Shown here: positions 1-9,893 of the stretch, one piece after another | Numbering within the stretch: position 1 is the stretch's first letter | Layout: each line of letters begins with the position of its first letter | The notes under the pieces: model-generated | Seen by the model: the letters and a program-made list of their open reading frames with translations, nothing else | What the model was told of the DNA's origin: nothing | Database searches by the model: none | Position numbers and translations under genes: made by a program | Assembly (NCBI GenBank): GCA_032716605.1 | Contig: CM064519.1 | Span: 20,882,348 to 20,946,347, forward strand | DNA: 64,000 nt | Direction of reading: 5' to 3' | Source of the DNA: Paralithodes platypus | Lineage: Eukaryota; Arthropoda; Malacostraca; Decapoda; Lithodidae

Positions 1-238
1 GCCCCACCCAAGGCCCTGTGCCCCTCAGCAATTATGAAAGGAAAGTTGAGGGGCAAGGGGAAAATGTGACGCTTTGGCTCCCAATCTGCCAACTTCTAGG
101 TTGGCAGTAGGGAGGTCAATCCACGGAAAAGACGCCGTCACTTGAGATCTAGAAGATATATAAGTAAAAGGAACAGTCAGAGTAAGCTATGGGTATGGCA
201 GAGATCGCTCAGCTCTCACTCTGATAGACCAGCCCATC
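1..238 (-). mobile_element. SINE-like retroposon, copy 1, cut by the window edge
   Basis: The reverse complement matches the 5' and middle parts of the copies at 4115-4488 and 32631-33038. It begins near 238 with the shared head (TGATGGGCTGGTCTATC) and runs to the window edge, so the 3' part with the LINE-like tail is missing from view. It is non-coding; the short open frames across it are chance. The call rests on comparison with the TSD-flanked copy at 32631-33038. About 115 bp of unassigned sequence (239-352) separate it from the next LINE fragment. Confidence 0.75.
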
Positions 239-352
239 ACGACATAACTAGAACCCAATCCTCTCAGCAACAGCTAGGAAAGGCCCTAGAAAGCCGCCTT
301 TGGCGGGAGGATAGCTCCCCTATTTCAACTCCTTTCGGGGTTGGGCACCCGC

Positions 353-1250
353 CCCTTTTCTTTTGTATATATTTACTATTACACTTTTGAGCCAATCCTC
401 TGGGATTTTCTCATCTTTAATAATGGTGTTTATCAACTCAGTGACTAAGTTTACACCAGTCTCCCCTGAGGCTTTTATCATCTCAGCGACAATGTCAGAG
501 CAACCTGGAGCTTTACTGTCCTTCATTTTATTGATTGCGTCGCTCACTACAGCTGGTGCTATCAAAGGAGAGGGCCCAGATATTGGTTTTTCAATACTAA
601 GCTGTTCCTTATCCCATTCAAACTCTACATTTAGAAATCGTTGATAGTGTACCTTCCATGATTCTCTGATTTAATTTTTTGCATACACAATCTTCCCATT
701 ATCGTTTCTAACACACTGTTCACCTATAATATCCCTAATGTCATTTTTAACTTGCCTCGCTAGGTTGAAAATCCCATTGGGATTGTCAGTGTTACACACT
801 TGTTCGAGGACCAGGTCCTTAATGCGATTTTTAGCATTGTAAATAACTCTTTTGGCAGTTCGTTTAGCTGCCTGGTTGTTGTTGTTGTTGTTGTTCCCCA
901 AGCTGCCTGGCCGAACAGCCCCAAGGCCCTGAGCAAGGCCAAGGCCATAACCGAGCGCCCCCAGCTGCCTGGTATTCCTCCTGGTATTCCTCCTTGCTGC
1001 CTCCTTTCTTCCATGCTTTGAAGCATCTCCTTTTCTCTTTCACAGCATGTTCTACCTCATCGTTCCACCACCAGGAGGTCTTATTCCTGGGGTGACCCTT
1101 TGTTTTCCCACAGACTTTGTCAGTGGCAGCGATAAGGCTATGCTTAAGAAAGTTCCATTGACTATTTACATCGTTAGGCCTAGCTTCCTTATTTCTATTC
1201 ATTCTATTCATAGGATACTGAAGACCATAATATCTTATCATAACCTTGTT
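353..1250 (-). pseudogene. LINE ORF2 fragment: endonuclease-RT linker and start of RT
   Basis: Read on the minus strand, this starts with a LINE linker segment (WWWNDEVEHAVKEKRRCFKAW), crosses a SINE insertion at 876-962, and continues (KRVIYNAKNRIKDL) to an RT N-terminal block with the pattern INKMKDSKAPG. It ends at about 353 at YKRKGA, before the RT palm, so the catalytic domain is gone. There is a stop at 671-673 and a frame change between the pieces. Family knowledge: the APG block precedes RT motif 1 in APE-type LINEs. The clade cannot be fixed from this piece. Confidence 0.8.
876..962 (-). mobile_element. 5'-truncated SINE-like copy with 10-11 bp TSD
   Basis: Only the last ~70 bp of the SINE-like family and its (AAC)n tail are present, on the minus strand. 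The target-site duplication AGCTGCCTGG is at 866-875 and 963-972. Removing the copy with one TSD joins the LINE linker in frame (EEYQ-AAKRTAKR), which confirms the borders. A short 3'-anchored copy is what target-primed reverse transcription would leave, and shows that the tail end is sufficient for insertion. Confidence 0.85.
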
Positions 1251-1479
1251 GAAGTGACAACTAATACTGCCAAAGAAATGTCAGTCAGAGTAAATGTAGA
1301 AAATAATGCGCAAAATAGTTTTACTTCCCTGAACTTTTTTAATAAGGACATACAGTAAAATGGGAAAATCTAAATGCAGAACTTAAGAGATGTGAACTGG
1401 AAATTGTTAGAAAATGAAAAATCAACAAGACATTTTTAGACAAATTCATGACTATTTGTGAAGAAATCAGTAAAATACA

Positions 1480-1805
1480 TATTCCAAAAAAGAAGTGCCT
1501 GAAAACAAATGTGATACCAAGAGACCGAAAGATCCTGATAAGAAAAAGGACAAAAATAAAAAGAAACTAGATAAGATACGGTACCCTGTGGTCCCCTTAG
1601 ACAAAACTTAGATAGTCAATTTTTTTTTTACATAGAAAAAAAGCTGAAAAAATATCACAAAAAAACAACAGAGAATATGAAGAAATAGTGGCAGTGTCAT
1701 CAATAAAGCAAAATCCTAAATATTTCTTATCGTACGCCAAAAAGAAACTGACAGTGAAGGCAAAAATTGGACCCTTGAAAAATGAAAATGGAGAAATTAT
1801 TGAGG
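1480..1805 (+). pseudogene. LINE linker fragment, decayed
   Basis: The plus strand retains a degenerate LINE segment ending in a readable stretch (FLSYAKKKLTVKAKIGPLK, then NENGEIIE), typical of the region between endonuclease and RT in Jockey/CR1-like LINEs. Several stops lie upstream at about 1560-1640. The segment stops at 1805 at a 14-bp inverted repeat; the matching RT appears to resume at about 2353, so the 547-bp interval is probably an insertion. 1250-1480 shows nothing recognisable. Confidence 0.6.
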
Positions 1806-2352
1806 CAGGGTGTCAAACCGGAGCAATTTTGTTTGAAGACTTGTACGAGTATACGAAGGAATAGTGATAGGAGAGGCTGGGAATGCGAAATCCCCCGGAT
1901 GAATAACAGGGGTGCTATGGGCTCTCTGCGAGAGGGCTGGTTATCACACAGAGGCCCACGTCTCTTCAACAAACTCCCACGGCGAGTAAGAGACATGAGG
2001 GACATCTCGTTAGACAACTTCAAGAGAGCCCTAGATGTCGAACTGCAAAAAGTGCCAGACGAGCCCATCCTCGCAAGGGAGCGAGCTGTCGCTTCAAACA
2101 GTCTACTGCACCAAATCACCACCCATAACGAGGGGTGTCACGCTCCTTGGTGCCGCTAGAAGAGCGGCGAACACATCCAAAGGTATCCAAAGGTAAGGTA
2201 ATACAAGAAAATTGACATGGAATGGCATTGTTTTATCCTTTTTATCATTTCCAAAGATGTAATCAAAACAATAAATCACAAATATATATTTACAAATACT
2301 GTACAATAATATTGACTAATTATAATGAACTCGGCTTTGGTTTGACACCCTG
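1806..2352. mobile_element. Possible hAT-like MITE bounded by 14-bp inverted repeats
   Basis: CAGGGTGTCAAACC at 1806-1819 is exactly inverted at 2339-2352. The interval interrupts a LINE between linker and RT. CAGGGGTG-type ends are common in hAT transposons (family knowledge), but I see no 8-bp duplication, so the class is a guess. Inside it lies a LINE C-terminal fragment (about 1840-2159). Confidence 0.4.
1840..2159 (+). pseudogene. LINE ORF2 C-terminal fragment
   Basis: An open stretch encodes the tail of a CR1/Jockey-like LINE polyprotein (GWLSHRGPRLFNKLPRRVR, then SLDNFKRALDVELQKVPDEP) and ends at a stop at 2157-2159. The FN.LP..VR...-F...LD..L..VPDEP pattern recurs in the LINE at 50399-51251 and, more weakly, at 34396-34908, so these are relatives. 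Nothing catalytic is present. It sits inside the inverted-repeat-bounded insert 1806-2352. Confidence 0.75.
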
Positions 2353-3790
2353 GCTCAACCCCACTTGCTTAGCAGACATCTTACAAAACCAATACAACAC
2401 AGTGTACAGTGATCCAATGCCGGATAAGAAGATCACCACCCCATCGCAATTCTTCAGCATCGAGGAGGCAACTGAAGACTGTATTACGGACATCGCATTC
2501 ACAGAGGAAGACATCAAGGAGGCAATCAGTGAACTGAAGTTTAACTCATCGCCAGGACCTAACAACATTCCAGCTATCTTTCTCAAAAATTGCAGACACT
2601 ATAGCAAAGCCCTTGTATATATTGTGGAGGTCATTGGACACAGGAAAGATCCCAGCATCCCTCACTGAAGGAAGAATTGCACCCATCTTTAAGGGAGGTT
2701 CCAGAGCTCTTCCCAGAAACTACAGACCTTGACTTCTCACATCATAAAAACATTTGAGCGTGTCACGAGAACAAATTTGATAAACCACTTTGAGGCGAAG
2801 AATCACTTTAGCTCTGGACAACATGGATTCAGGAAGGAGAGGTTTTGCCTCTTTCAGTTCCTGGATCCCTACTCGAATGTTCTAGAGGAGGTGAAAAATG
2901 GAACGATTATTGATGTGATCTACCTAGAATTTGCAAAGGCATTTGACAAGGTGGATCACAGAGTTCTTCTCCCTAAAATAAAGAAGATGGGCATCAGAGG
3001 GAGGCTTGGAACTTGGATCCATAACTTCCCTACTGGAAGAAAACAGAAGGTCACCGTAGAGGGAGCACAGTCCAGTAGCTCAGAAAGTCAGAAGTAATTA
3101 GTGGTGTACCCCAAGGATCTGTACTTGGACCTCTCCTGTTTCTCGTCATGATAGTGGACATAAAACAAGAAGTGACGCATTCAAGGGTCACATCATTCAC
3201 AGAAGACACTAGGATCTCCAATGCCATCCGGATTCTGGACAGAAGATGATGTGAAGAATTTACAAAGTGATCTAGAAAAAAATTATACTTGGGCATCATC
3301 AAACAACATGACATTCAATAGTGAAAAGTTTGAACTCATCCGGTATGGAAATTACAAAATCCTGCAGGAAAACACCATCGAAGAAAAGGACTCCCTCAAA
3401 GATCTGCGAGTATGGATGAGTAAAGACTGCACTTTTAGTGAGTATGTCCAAAAAATCACTAAAACAGCCAAACAGATGTCAGACTGGATTCTTCACACAT
3501 TCCTGTCCAGAGATCCTGAACATCTTCTGCCGATATGGAGATCCCTGGTGGTCTCAAAAATGGAGTATGTGTGCCAGTTATGGTGCCCCTATCGAATAAA
3601 GGACATTCAGCAACTGGAGCAGGTACAGAGGGTGTTCACCAGACAAATTGCAAGTGAATCTCTGAGCTACTGGGACAGGTTGAGGGAGCTGGGAATGTAC
3701 TCCCTACAAAGAAGACGAGAGCGCTACTGCATCATTTATACCTGGAAGGTGTGGTACCCTGTCCATCTCCACATGAAGAAGATGTAATCA
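2353..3790 (+). pseudogene. CR1/Jockey-like LINE reverse transcriptase, frameshifted
   Basis: Order seen: linker (LADILQNQYNTVYSDP), RT N-terminal block (ISELKFNSSPGPNNIP), fingers (QHGFRK), motif A region (YLEFAKAFDKVDHRVLLPK), motif B (SGVPQGSVLGPLLF at about 3101-3140), then the thumb and C-terminal region (YWDRLRELGMYSLQRRRER at about 3667-3720). At the expected motif C the protein reads FTEDT rather than F/YADD, so the catalytic aspartate pair is damaged. At least four frame changes or stops separate the parts. The 3' end is cut by a palindromic MITE at about 3838. Same clade as 49433-51290. Confidence 0.85.
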
Positions 3791-3837
3791 AGAGCCAGAC
3801 CCATCCCAGGTTAGGTAGAACAAGCTACAGAAAAACT

Positions 3838-4560
3838 GGGTAGAATGTAGAGTTCAGGCGTACCGCCAGTATTGTTTACACTACGCGGAGCGGCGGCAGA
3901 CGCTTGCTATCATGTTCCCGTCTATTTTGAATGCCGTTGGATACAATAATATGTTGAGGGGGGGCTTCCCCCCCCCCCCCACATGACATATTGTCATCAT
4001 CATATATATTGCCAGCAGGGGGCAAATAACAGAAAGAAAATCGGGGATGGATGTAGATTCCGGGCGTACGGTCATCATTGTTTACATAGGGCGATCGCCG
4101 CGCTTAACCTCGCGTGATGAGCTGGTCTATCAGAGTGAGAACTGAGCGATCTCTGCCATACCCATAGCTTACTCTGACTGTTCCTTTTACTTATATATTT
4201 TCTAGATATCTTCCGTGGATTGACCTCCCAATCTACCAAGATTGGAAGCCAAAGCGTCACATTTTTCCTTTGCCCCTCAACTTTCTCTTCATAATTGCTG
4301 AGGGGCACAGGGCCCTGGGTGGGGCTTTGGTTTCCTGGGCGTTTCCGCACACTCCTTAGCTCCCCACCATGGAGTGGCTTCGGTCACCCAGGCTTTATTG
4401 TGGTCGGCAGGGAGGGTTCTGTGGGGGCGCTCGGTTATGGCCTTGGCCTTGCTCGGGGCCTTGGGGCTGTTCGGCCAGGCAGCTTGGGTCTATTTTGACG
4501 GCGATTTTGTTTTTGTTATTTGCCCCCTGCTGGCAATATATATTTACCTAATTGTAGTTT
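3838..4560 (+). mobile_element. Palindromic MITE family (GGGCGTAC termini), split by a SINE-like copy
   Basis: The left part (3838-4114) starts with GTAGAATGTAGAGTTC and GGCGTACCGCCAG; the right part resumes at 4489 with CTATTTTGACGGCGAT and runs to about 4560. The same modules recur around 26685, 28918, 29558-29848, 29893, 30190-30690 and 33765. The complete copy at 29558-29848 has roughly 37-bp inverted termini, hence the MITE call. It is non-coding, with runs of G/C near 3958-3980. Superfamily not determined. Confidence 0.7.
4115..4488 (+). mobile_element. SINE-like retroposon, copy 2, nearly full length without tail repeat
   Basis: Matches the complete copy at 32631-33038 from the head (GAGCTGGTCTATCAGAG) to the 3' end (CAGGCAGCTTGGG) but lacks the (AAC)n tail. 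It splits a palindromic MITE between GCG and TCTATTTTGACGG, leaving at most 1 bp duplicated, so a clear TSD is absent. The last ~70 bp resemble the 3' coding end of the LINE at 17470-21417. Open frames across it are not genes. Confidence 0.8.
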
Positions 4561-4562
4561 AG

Positions 4563-7031
4563 TCAAGAGAGGGAGTACAAGGAAAGACTAAATGAAAAGT
4601 GGATGGAAGTGAGAGAGATGGAAGAGAGAGAAGTAGAGGTTGAATGGCAACAGTTTAAGGAAGGAGTGAAAGCAATTGCAGTGGTAGTATGCGGCAAAAG
4701 GAAAGTAGGAGGCAGAGGTATCAGGAAGGGAAGCGAGTGGTGGAATGATACGGTGAGAAAGGCAGTTGAGGAGAAGAGACAGTGTTTTGAGAGGGTTTTA
4801 CAGGATGGTAGTGTTGAGGTATGGGAGAGGTACAAGGAGAGAGGCAAAACGGAAAATTAGAGAAGCGAAAAAAGGCAAACGAAAGGTGGGGTCAAAGGCT
4901 GAGTGAGAATTTTGAAGAATGAAAGATGTTCTGGAAGGAGGTAAATAAAGTAAGGAAAGGAGAACAAAAGAGGGAAGAGTCAGTGAAAGATGAAAATGGA
5001 GAATTACTAGTGGAACCAGTTGAAGTGAGGAAAAGATATGCCGAGTATTTTGAATCTTTGTTAAATACAAGAGATGGAAGAGAACCAGTGATTGAAGCAG
5101 AGGTGGATGCAGATAGGTTACTCAGGCCACCCAGGTGGCAGGGAATGAATGAAAGGATTGAGGAAAATGAGGTGAAAGAAGCAGTGAAACAAATGAGAGC
5201 GGGAAAAGCAGGTTTGGATGGTATTGCTGTGGAGTGTATAAAGAAGGGTGGAGATGTGATAATAGATTGGTTGGCGAGATTTTTTAATGTGTGCTTTGCC
5301 GTGTCAATGGTACCAATAGACTGGAAGAGTGCATGTATTGTGCCGTTGTACAAGGGGAAGGGAGATCGGCAGGAGTGTTCAAGTTATAGAGGTATTAGTT
5401 TATTGTCAGTGGTTGGAAAGCTGTATGGCAGGGTGTTGATAGAGAGGATAATAAAGTGTACGGAAGTTGCAATAAGAGAAGAACAGTGTGGTTTTAGGAG
5501 GGGAAGAGGGTGCGTGGATCAGATGTTTGCAGTAAGACAGTTATGCGAGAAGTATTTAGAGAAGCATAAGGAGATATTTTGGGCTTTTATGGACTTGGAA
5601 AAAGCGTATGATCGTGTGGACCGTGAAGCAATGTGGAAGGTGTTAAGGATTTATGAAATAGGAGCAAATTTGTTAGAAGCAGTTAAGAGTTTTTATGAAG
5701 GGAGCAGAGCATGTGTGAGAGTAGGAAATGGTGAGTTGAGTGAATGGTTTGAGGTAAAGGTAGGTTTGCGACAGGGTTGTGTAATGTCACCATGGCTGTA
5801 TTATATGTTTATGGATGGTGTGGTGAGGGAGGTGAAAAGGAGAACTATGGGAAGAGGATTGGGTTTAGTAGGAAAGAATGGTAGAGATTGGGAGTTGAAT
5901 CAGTTGCTGTTCGCTGATGACACAGCATTGGTGGCGGATTCTGATGAGAAACTGCAGCGGGTAGTCAAAGAGTTTGGTGTGGTTTGTGGAAGGAGGAAAC
6001 TGAAGGTGAACGTCAATAAAAGTAAAGTAATGGTGTGTAATAGGGGAGAGCATAGGGTGAATCTAGATGTGAGGCTGGATGGGGAAATATTGGAACAAGT
6101 AGAGAGTTTTAAATATCTAGGAGGAACGATAAGCAGGAGTGGAGGTATGGAAGTGGAGGTAAAACAGAGAGTGTGTGAAGGAAGGAAGGTTTTCGGAGCA
6201 ATGGGAAGTACAGTAGGGTCCCGCATAAAACGAGTCTCGATTAAAACGACCGACCTAAAATATTAATATTTAATTTTCGATCAGAACGAATGTGATCACA
6301 TAAAACAAGTCTGCCGCCAAAGTGGGGCAAATCCGAGGAGTTTTCATATAGAGCGCCGAAATATCGTACAAAACGTACGAAATATCGTACGCTTTCATAT
6401 AGAACGCCGAAATATCGTACAAAACGTACGAAATATCGTACGCTCCTGACGGAAATTTACACTTCCAGTGAACATTGACGATATTGGGCCACCAAAATGC
6501 TGTGTTCACATAAAACGCCCTCGTTTATCGACCATAAACTCGTTTTATGTGAGACCCTACTGTATGTGGAAGACGAGAAATCTCGGAGTGAAAGTAAAAA
6601 GTGCACTGTATCAAGGAATTGTTGTGCCAACAGTGATGTATGGGGCTGAGACATGGGCTCTGAAGAAAAAGGAGAAAAGAGGGCTGGATGTGATGGAGAT
6701 GAGCTGCTTGAGGAGTATGTGTGGAGTTACTCGTAGAGACAGATTGAGGAATGAAGAGATATGTAGGAGAGTGGGGCAGCAGGAACATTTGTCAGCCAGA
6801 GTGGACAGAAGGGTGCTGAGCTGGTATGGTCATGTTGAACGAATGGGAGATGAGAGACTTACAAAGAGAATATGTGAGTCAGGTACAAGGGGAGATAGAA
6901 GGGCAGGAAGACCCCCATTGAGATGGAGAGATTGTGTAAGAAAGGCTTTGGATGATAGAGGAATGACCATAGATCAGGCAGGGGAAGTGGTGGTGGACAG
7001 GAGTGAATGGAGAAGGCTTGTGAATAGTTGA
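4563..7031 (+). pseudogene. 5'-truncated LINE ORF2 (RT and C-terminal domain), split by a MITE
   Basis: After a linker (about 4563-4860) the main open frame (4926-6208) encodes an RT: N-terminal block with MRAGKAGLDGIAVE, fingers (CGFRRGRG), motif A (FMDLEKAYDRVDRE), motif B (GLRQGCVMSPWLYY), motif C FADD at 5910-5921 and the KYLGG primer-grip region. The frame resumes after a TA-flanked insertion (6211-6562) and ends in an RPPLRWRDCVRKAL tail with stop at 7029-7031. Removing the insertion restores the frame exactly (AMGS-MWKTRNLG). The RT is intact over its core; a stop and frame change at about 4860-4926 separate it from the linker. The endonuclease is missing. The 3' UTR runs to about 7434 with a GATA-rich end. 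Clade uncertain. Confidence 0.85.
6211..6562. mobile_element. Tc1/mariner (pogo/Tigger-like) MITE with TA target duplication
   Basis: Ends are CAGTAGGGTCCCGCATAAAACGAG and an imperfect inverse ending GACCCTACTG, flanked by TA at 6209-6210 and 6563-6564. CAGT-type ends with TA duplication fit pogo/Tigger relatives (family knowledge). It has no coding capacity. A 48-51 bp unit rich in TCGTACG/CGTACGA is tandemly doubled at about 6339-6440. Excision restores the host LINE frame, so the borders are certain. Confidence 0.9.
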
Positions 7032-7434
7032 GTGAACACGTGGTCATTTGGAGTAAGGGGTCGGGCGCAAGTTGGACTAGATAATAGTCCATCAGGCGCC
7101 TGGCCCGGGGAGACGATTAATATGAAGGGTGCGCCTGGAAGTGTGGTGGGAGGGCTTGTGGCTTTGGCTCCGCTGCATGTCTGCCTGCCGAGATCGGAAC
7201 CTCTCCGGGTGGTCGGGGGCCAGGGGAGTGCTGGAGCGACCTTGGTGACCCTGGTCTCTGGGTCTTCTCCTGGGTGACCTGGATGTGTGAGAGTTTGTGC
7301 TTTTTATCTGTGTTTATTTGTTGTTTTATGTTGTTTTTGTGTTTTCCCTGTTCTTGCTCTGTCTTGCTCTGTCTTGAGTCGGCTACCCCCAAAATGGGGA
7401 TTGGGCCTGAGCATATAGATACTGTAGATAGATA
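7032..7434 (+). other. 3' UTR of the LINE at 4563-7031
   Basis: GC-rich sequence after the LINE stop, ending ATAGATACTGTAGATAGATAG, a short GATA-type tail. It meets the 3' end of the minus-strand LINE that begins at about 7440, so two LINEs lie tail to tail. I see no other gene. Confidence 0.5.
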
Positions 7435-7439
7435 GTTTA

Positions 7440-9398
7440 CAGGAGTTTAGCTAAGCTCGTGTTGTCCCGTCTCTCAGTCTACTTTCATCCAATTTTTTCT
7501 TGAAAATATGGATGTTCCTTGCCCCTACCACCTCCTCCTCCAGCCTATTCCATTTGTCAATACATCTATAGGGGAAGCTAAACTTCCTGATATCATTCTT
7601 GCAGGTAGGTCTTTTTACTTTGTAGCTGTGGCCTCTAGTTATTCCTGTATCCATAATTATTATATCCTACCTATCCAGCCTCTCCAGCCCTAGGGTGCAT
7701 TTGTATATCATTATCATGTCTCCCCTCTCTTTTAGACTCGGTAGATTTAATTTGTCTAGCCTCCCTTCATATGGCAGTTCACTGAGACTTGGAACCAATC
7801 TAGTAACTACTCTCTGGATTCTTTCTAACTTGTGAATATGCTTCTTAAGATGCGGGGACCACACCACTGCTGCATACTCCAATCTTGGTCTAATCATACT
7901 TTTTATAATTTTCGCTAACATGTTCTCATCCAAGTAGTTCAGAGCAACTTTCATATTCCCGGCAATTTCATACATTCCGCTAAAGAGCTTGTTAATATGT
8001 TTCTCTGGCGACAAGTTATCTTGTATAATCAGCCCTAAATCCTTTTCTTTTTCGGCCTTGCTAATTATATTGTCTCCCATCCTGTACTCCCAATTTGGTC
8101 TATTCACACTTCTTCCCATATTTAAAACAGGACATTTACTTATATTAAATTTAATTTTCCACTTGGTGCTCCATTCGTATATTGTATCTAAATCCCCTTG
8201 CAGCTCCTCACAACTACTTTTATTTGTTATTTGTCTCATAATTTCTACGTCATCTGCAAACATTGACATGTAGGAGATTATGCCTATCGGCAGGTCATTC
8301 ACGTACATAAGGAACATGAGAGGTGCCAACACAGATCCCTGTGGTACACCACTCTCAACTTTCCGCCACGATAAGTTCCTCTAATGTTGGTCCTCATTTC
8401 TCTATCTGTTAAATAGCTCCCCATCCATTTCAGCAAACTTCCCCTGATACATCCTATCGTCTCAAGCTTAGATAACAATCTCTTATGTGGTACCTTATCG
8501 AATGCTTTGGAAAGGTCTAAGTAGACGCAGTCCACCCATCCGTCTCTTTCTTGCAGTACATCTATCACCCTACTATAGTAACATACCAGACTGGTAACAC
8601 AAGATGTCCCTTCTCTGAATCCAAGTTGCTTTGGGGTTATTATCTTCTTTCTCTGAAACATTTTCATCCATCTCTTCCTAATTAGCTTCTCACAAATCTT
8701 GCATACAATACTAGTAAGTGAAACTGGTCTATAGTTTAAAGGGTCCTCAGGGCTTCCATTCTTGTACAGTATATCGGAATGATATTATCTCTTTTCCATT
8801 CAACAGGAACCTATCCTTTATATAAGGAAGCTTGAATTATGTCCCTCACTGGCTCCACTAATTGCTCTGCACACTCCTTTAAAACCCAGGCAGACACTTC
8901 ATTCGGTCCCATAGCTTTCCTTACTTCAAGTCCTCTCATCGCAGATAACAGCTCATCTCTAGTTATTTCAATCTTGCTAAGACCACTCTCCAGTACTCCC
9001 GCCTGTGGTTCGTCAAAACTTTCATCTCTACTAAAAACCGACCCCAATTTGTTATTCATTACCTCTCACATGTCCGATACATTTTCATACGTCCTAGCAT
9101 CTACTCTTAATTTAGTAATTTGTTTCTTTACCTTCAACTTACTGTTTATATATTTATAAAACAATTTAGGGTCACTTTCACATTTATTTACTATGTTCTT
9201 CTCATAGTTCATTTTAACTTGCCTAATTATGTTAACGTATCTATTCCTCTCCTGTTTATAGTTATTCCGATTACTCTTGTGTTCCTTCTTCTTAATCTAG
9301 CCCAAGCTGCATCACGCCTACCCAAAGCTCTTTTGCATTTCAAATTAAACCATTCTTTCTGCTTAGTAAAATTTCCAGTTTTATATCTTGGGACAAAC
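7440..9398 (-). pseudogene. CR1/Jockey-like LINE, RT half (continues at 25316-26700)
   Basis: Minus-strand pieces in order from the high-coordinate end: linker (KQKEWFNLKCKRALGRRDAAW, about 9280-9398), RT N-terminal block (VRKAMGPNEVSAWVLK), fingers (QLGFREGTSC), motif A (VYLDLSKAFDKVPHK), motif B region just before 8332, motif C FADD (about 8250-8262) and C-terminal region to about 7451. Stops or frame changes occur near 8332, 8667-8811 and 9060. The endonuclease half lies 16 kb away at 25316-26170; the two halves join in frame when the DIRS-type insertion is removed. The short LTDRE segment suggests modest decay. Confidence 0.9.
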
Positions 9399-9460
9399 TA
9401 CGGTTTTGACAACCCGTAAGGGAAGGAAGGAAAAACTAATATTTATTGGTGGCTCCTGGA

Positions 9461-9729
9461 GTCAATGACGTAAGAGCCTATGTTAATATGGCCTCGTTCC
9501 GGGCTCCTCTGAGCCCGGGTTAACCTGGATCACGGTGGTCGAGAACCAAGATCATCATAGGGGGTACCCCTTAATCATTCCTACGGTACATCATTGGGTT
9601 GGAGCCACTGAAAGTAGGAAATAAAAAGAAAAGAATTAGCACAGTTTGAACACCGCGCCCACGCGCGCTCCGGTCTTCCTCAGCTTCCCACACACCTGCA
9701 GTTGGCTGTTCCTCCCAGGAACCTTCTCT
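9461..9729 (+). repeat. DIRS-B inverted terminal repeat, low-coordinate side
   Basis: Begins GTCAATGACGTAAGAGCC and ends near CCCAGGAACCTTCTC. It is matched in inverse orientation at about 25026-25296 with few differences. Confidence 0.9.
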
Positions 9730-9786
9730 AATGTAATATCAAGTTGAGCATGTGTATGGGAAGGGGATGGTGGGAGGGCACTTTTC

Positions 9787-9893
9787 GTCATTGACTCCAG
9801 GAGCCACCAATAAATATTAGTTTTTCCTTCCTTCCCTTACGGGTTGTCAAAACCGTAATTTATTGGTGGCTCCTTACGTCAATGACGTAAGAG
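9787..9893 (+). repeat. DIRS-B internal complementary region
   Basis: The inverse of this stretch reads through the high-coordinate end (TTACGTCATTGACGTAAGG, ACCAATAAAT) directly into the low-coordinate end (TACGGTTTTGACAACCCGTA). In DIRS1 the ICR is thought to template completion of the ends during circle formation (family knowledge). It sets the element borders at 9399 and 25315. Confidence 0.9.

Noticed and set aside
4295..4560. Several overlapping 60-67 codon ORFs (Gly/Ala/Leu-rich)
   Set aside because: They lie in the SINE-like copy, recur with every copy and show frame-independent openness from GC-rich repeats.
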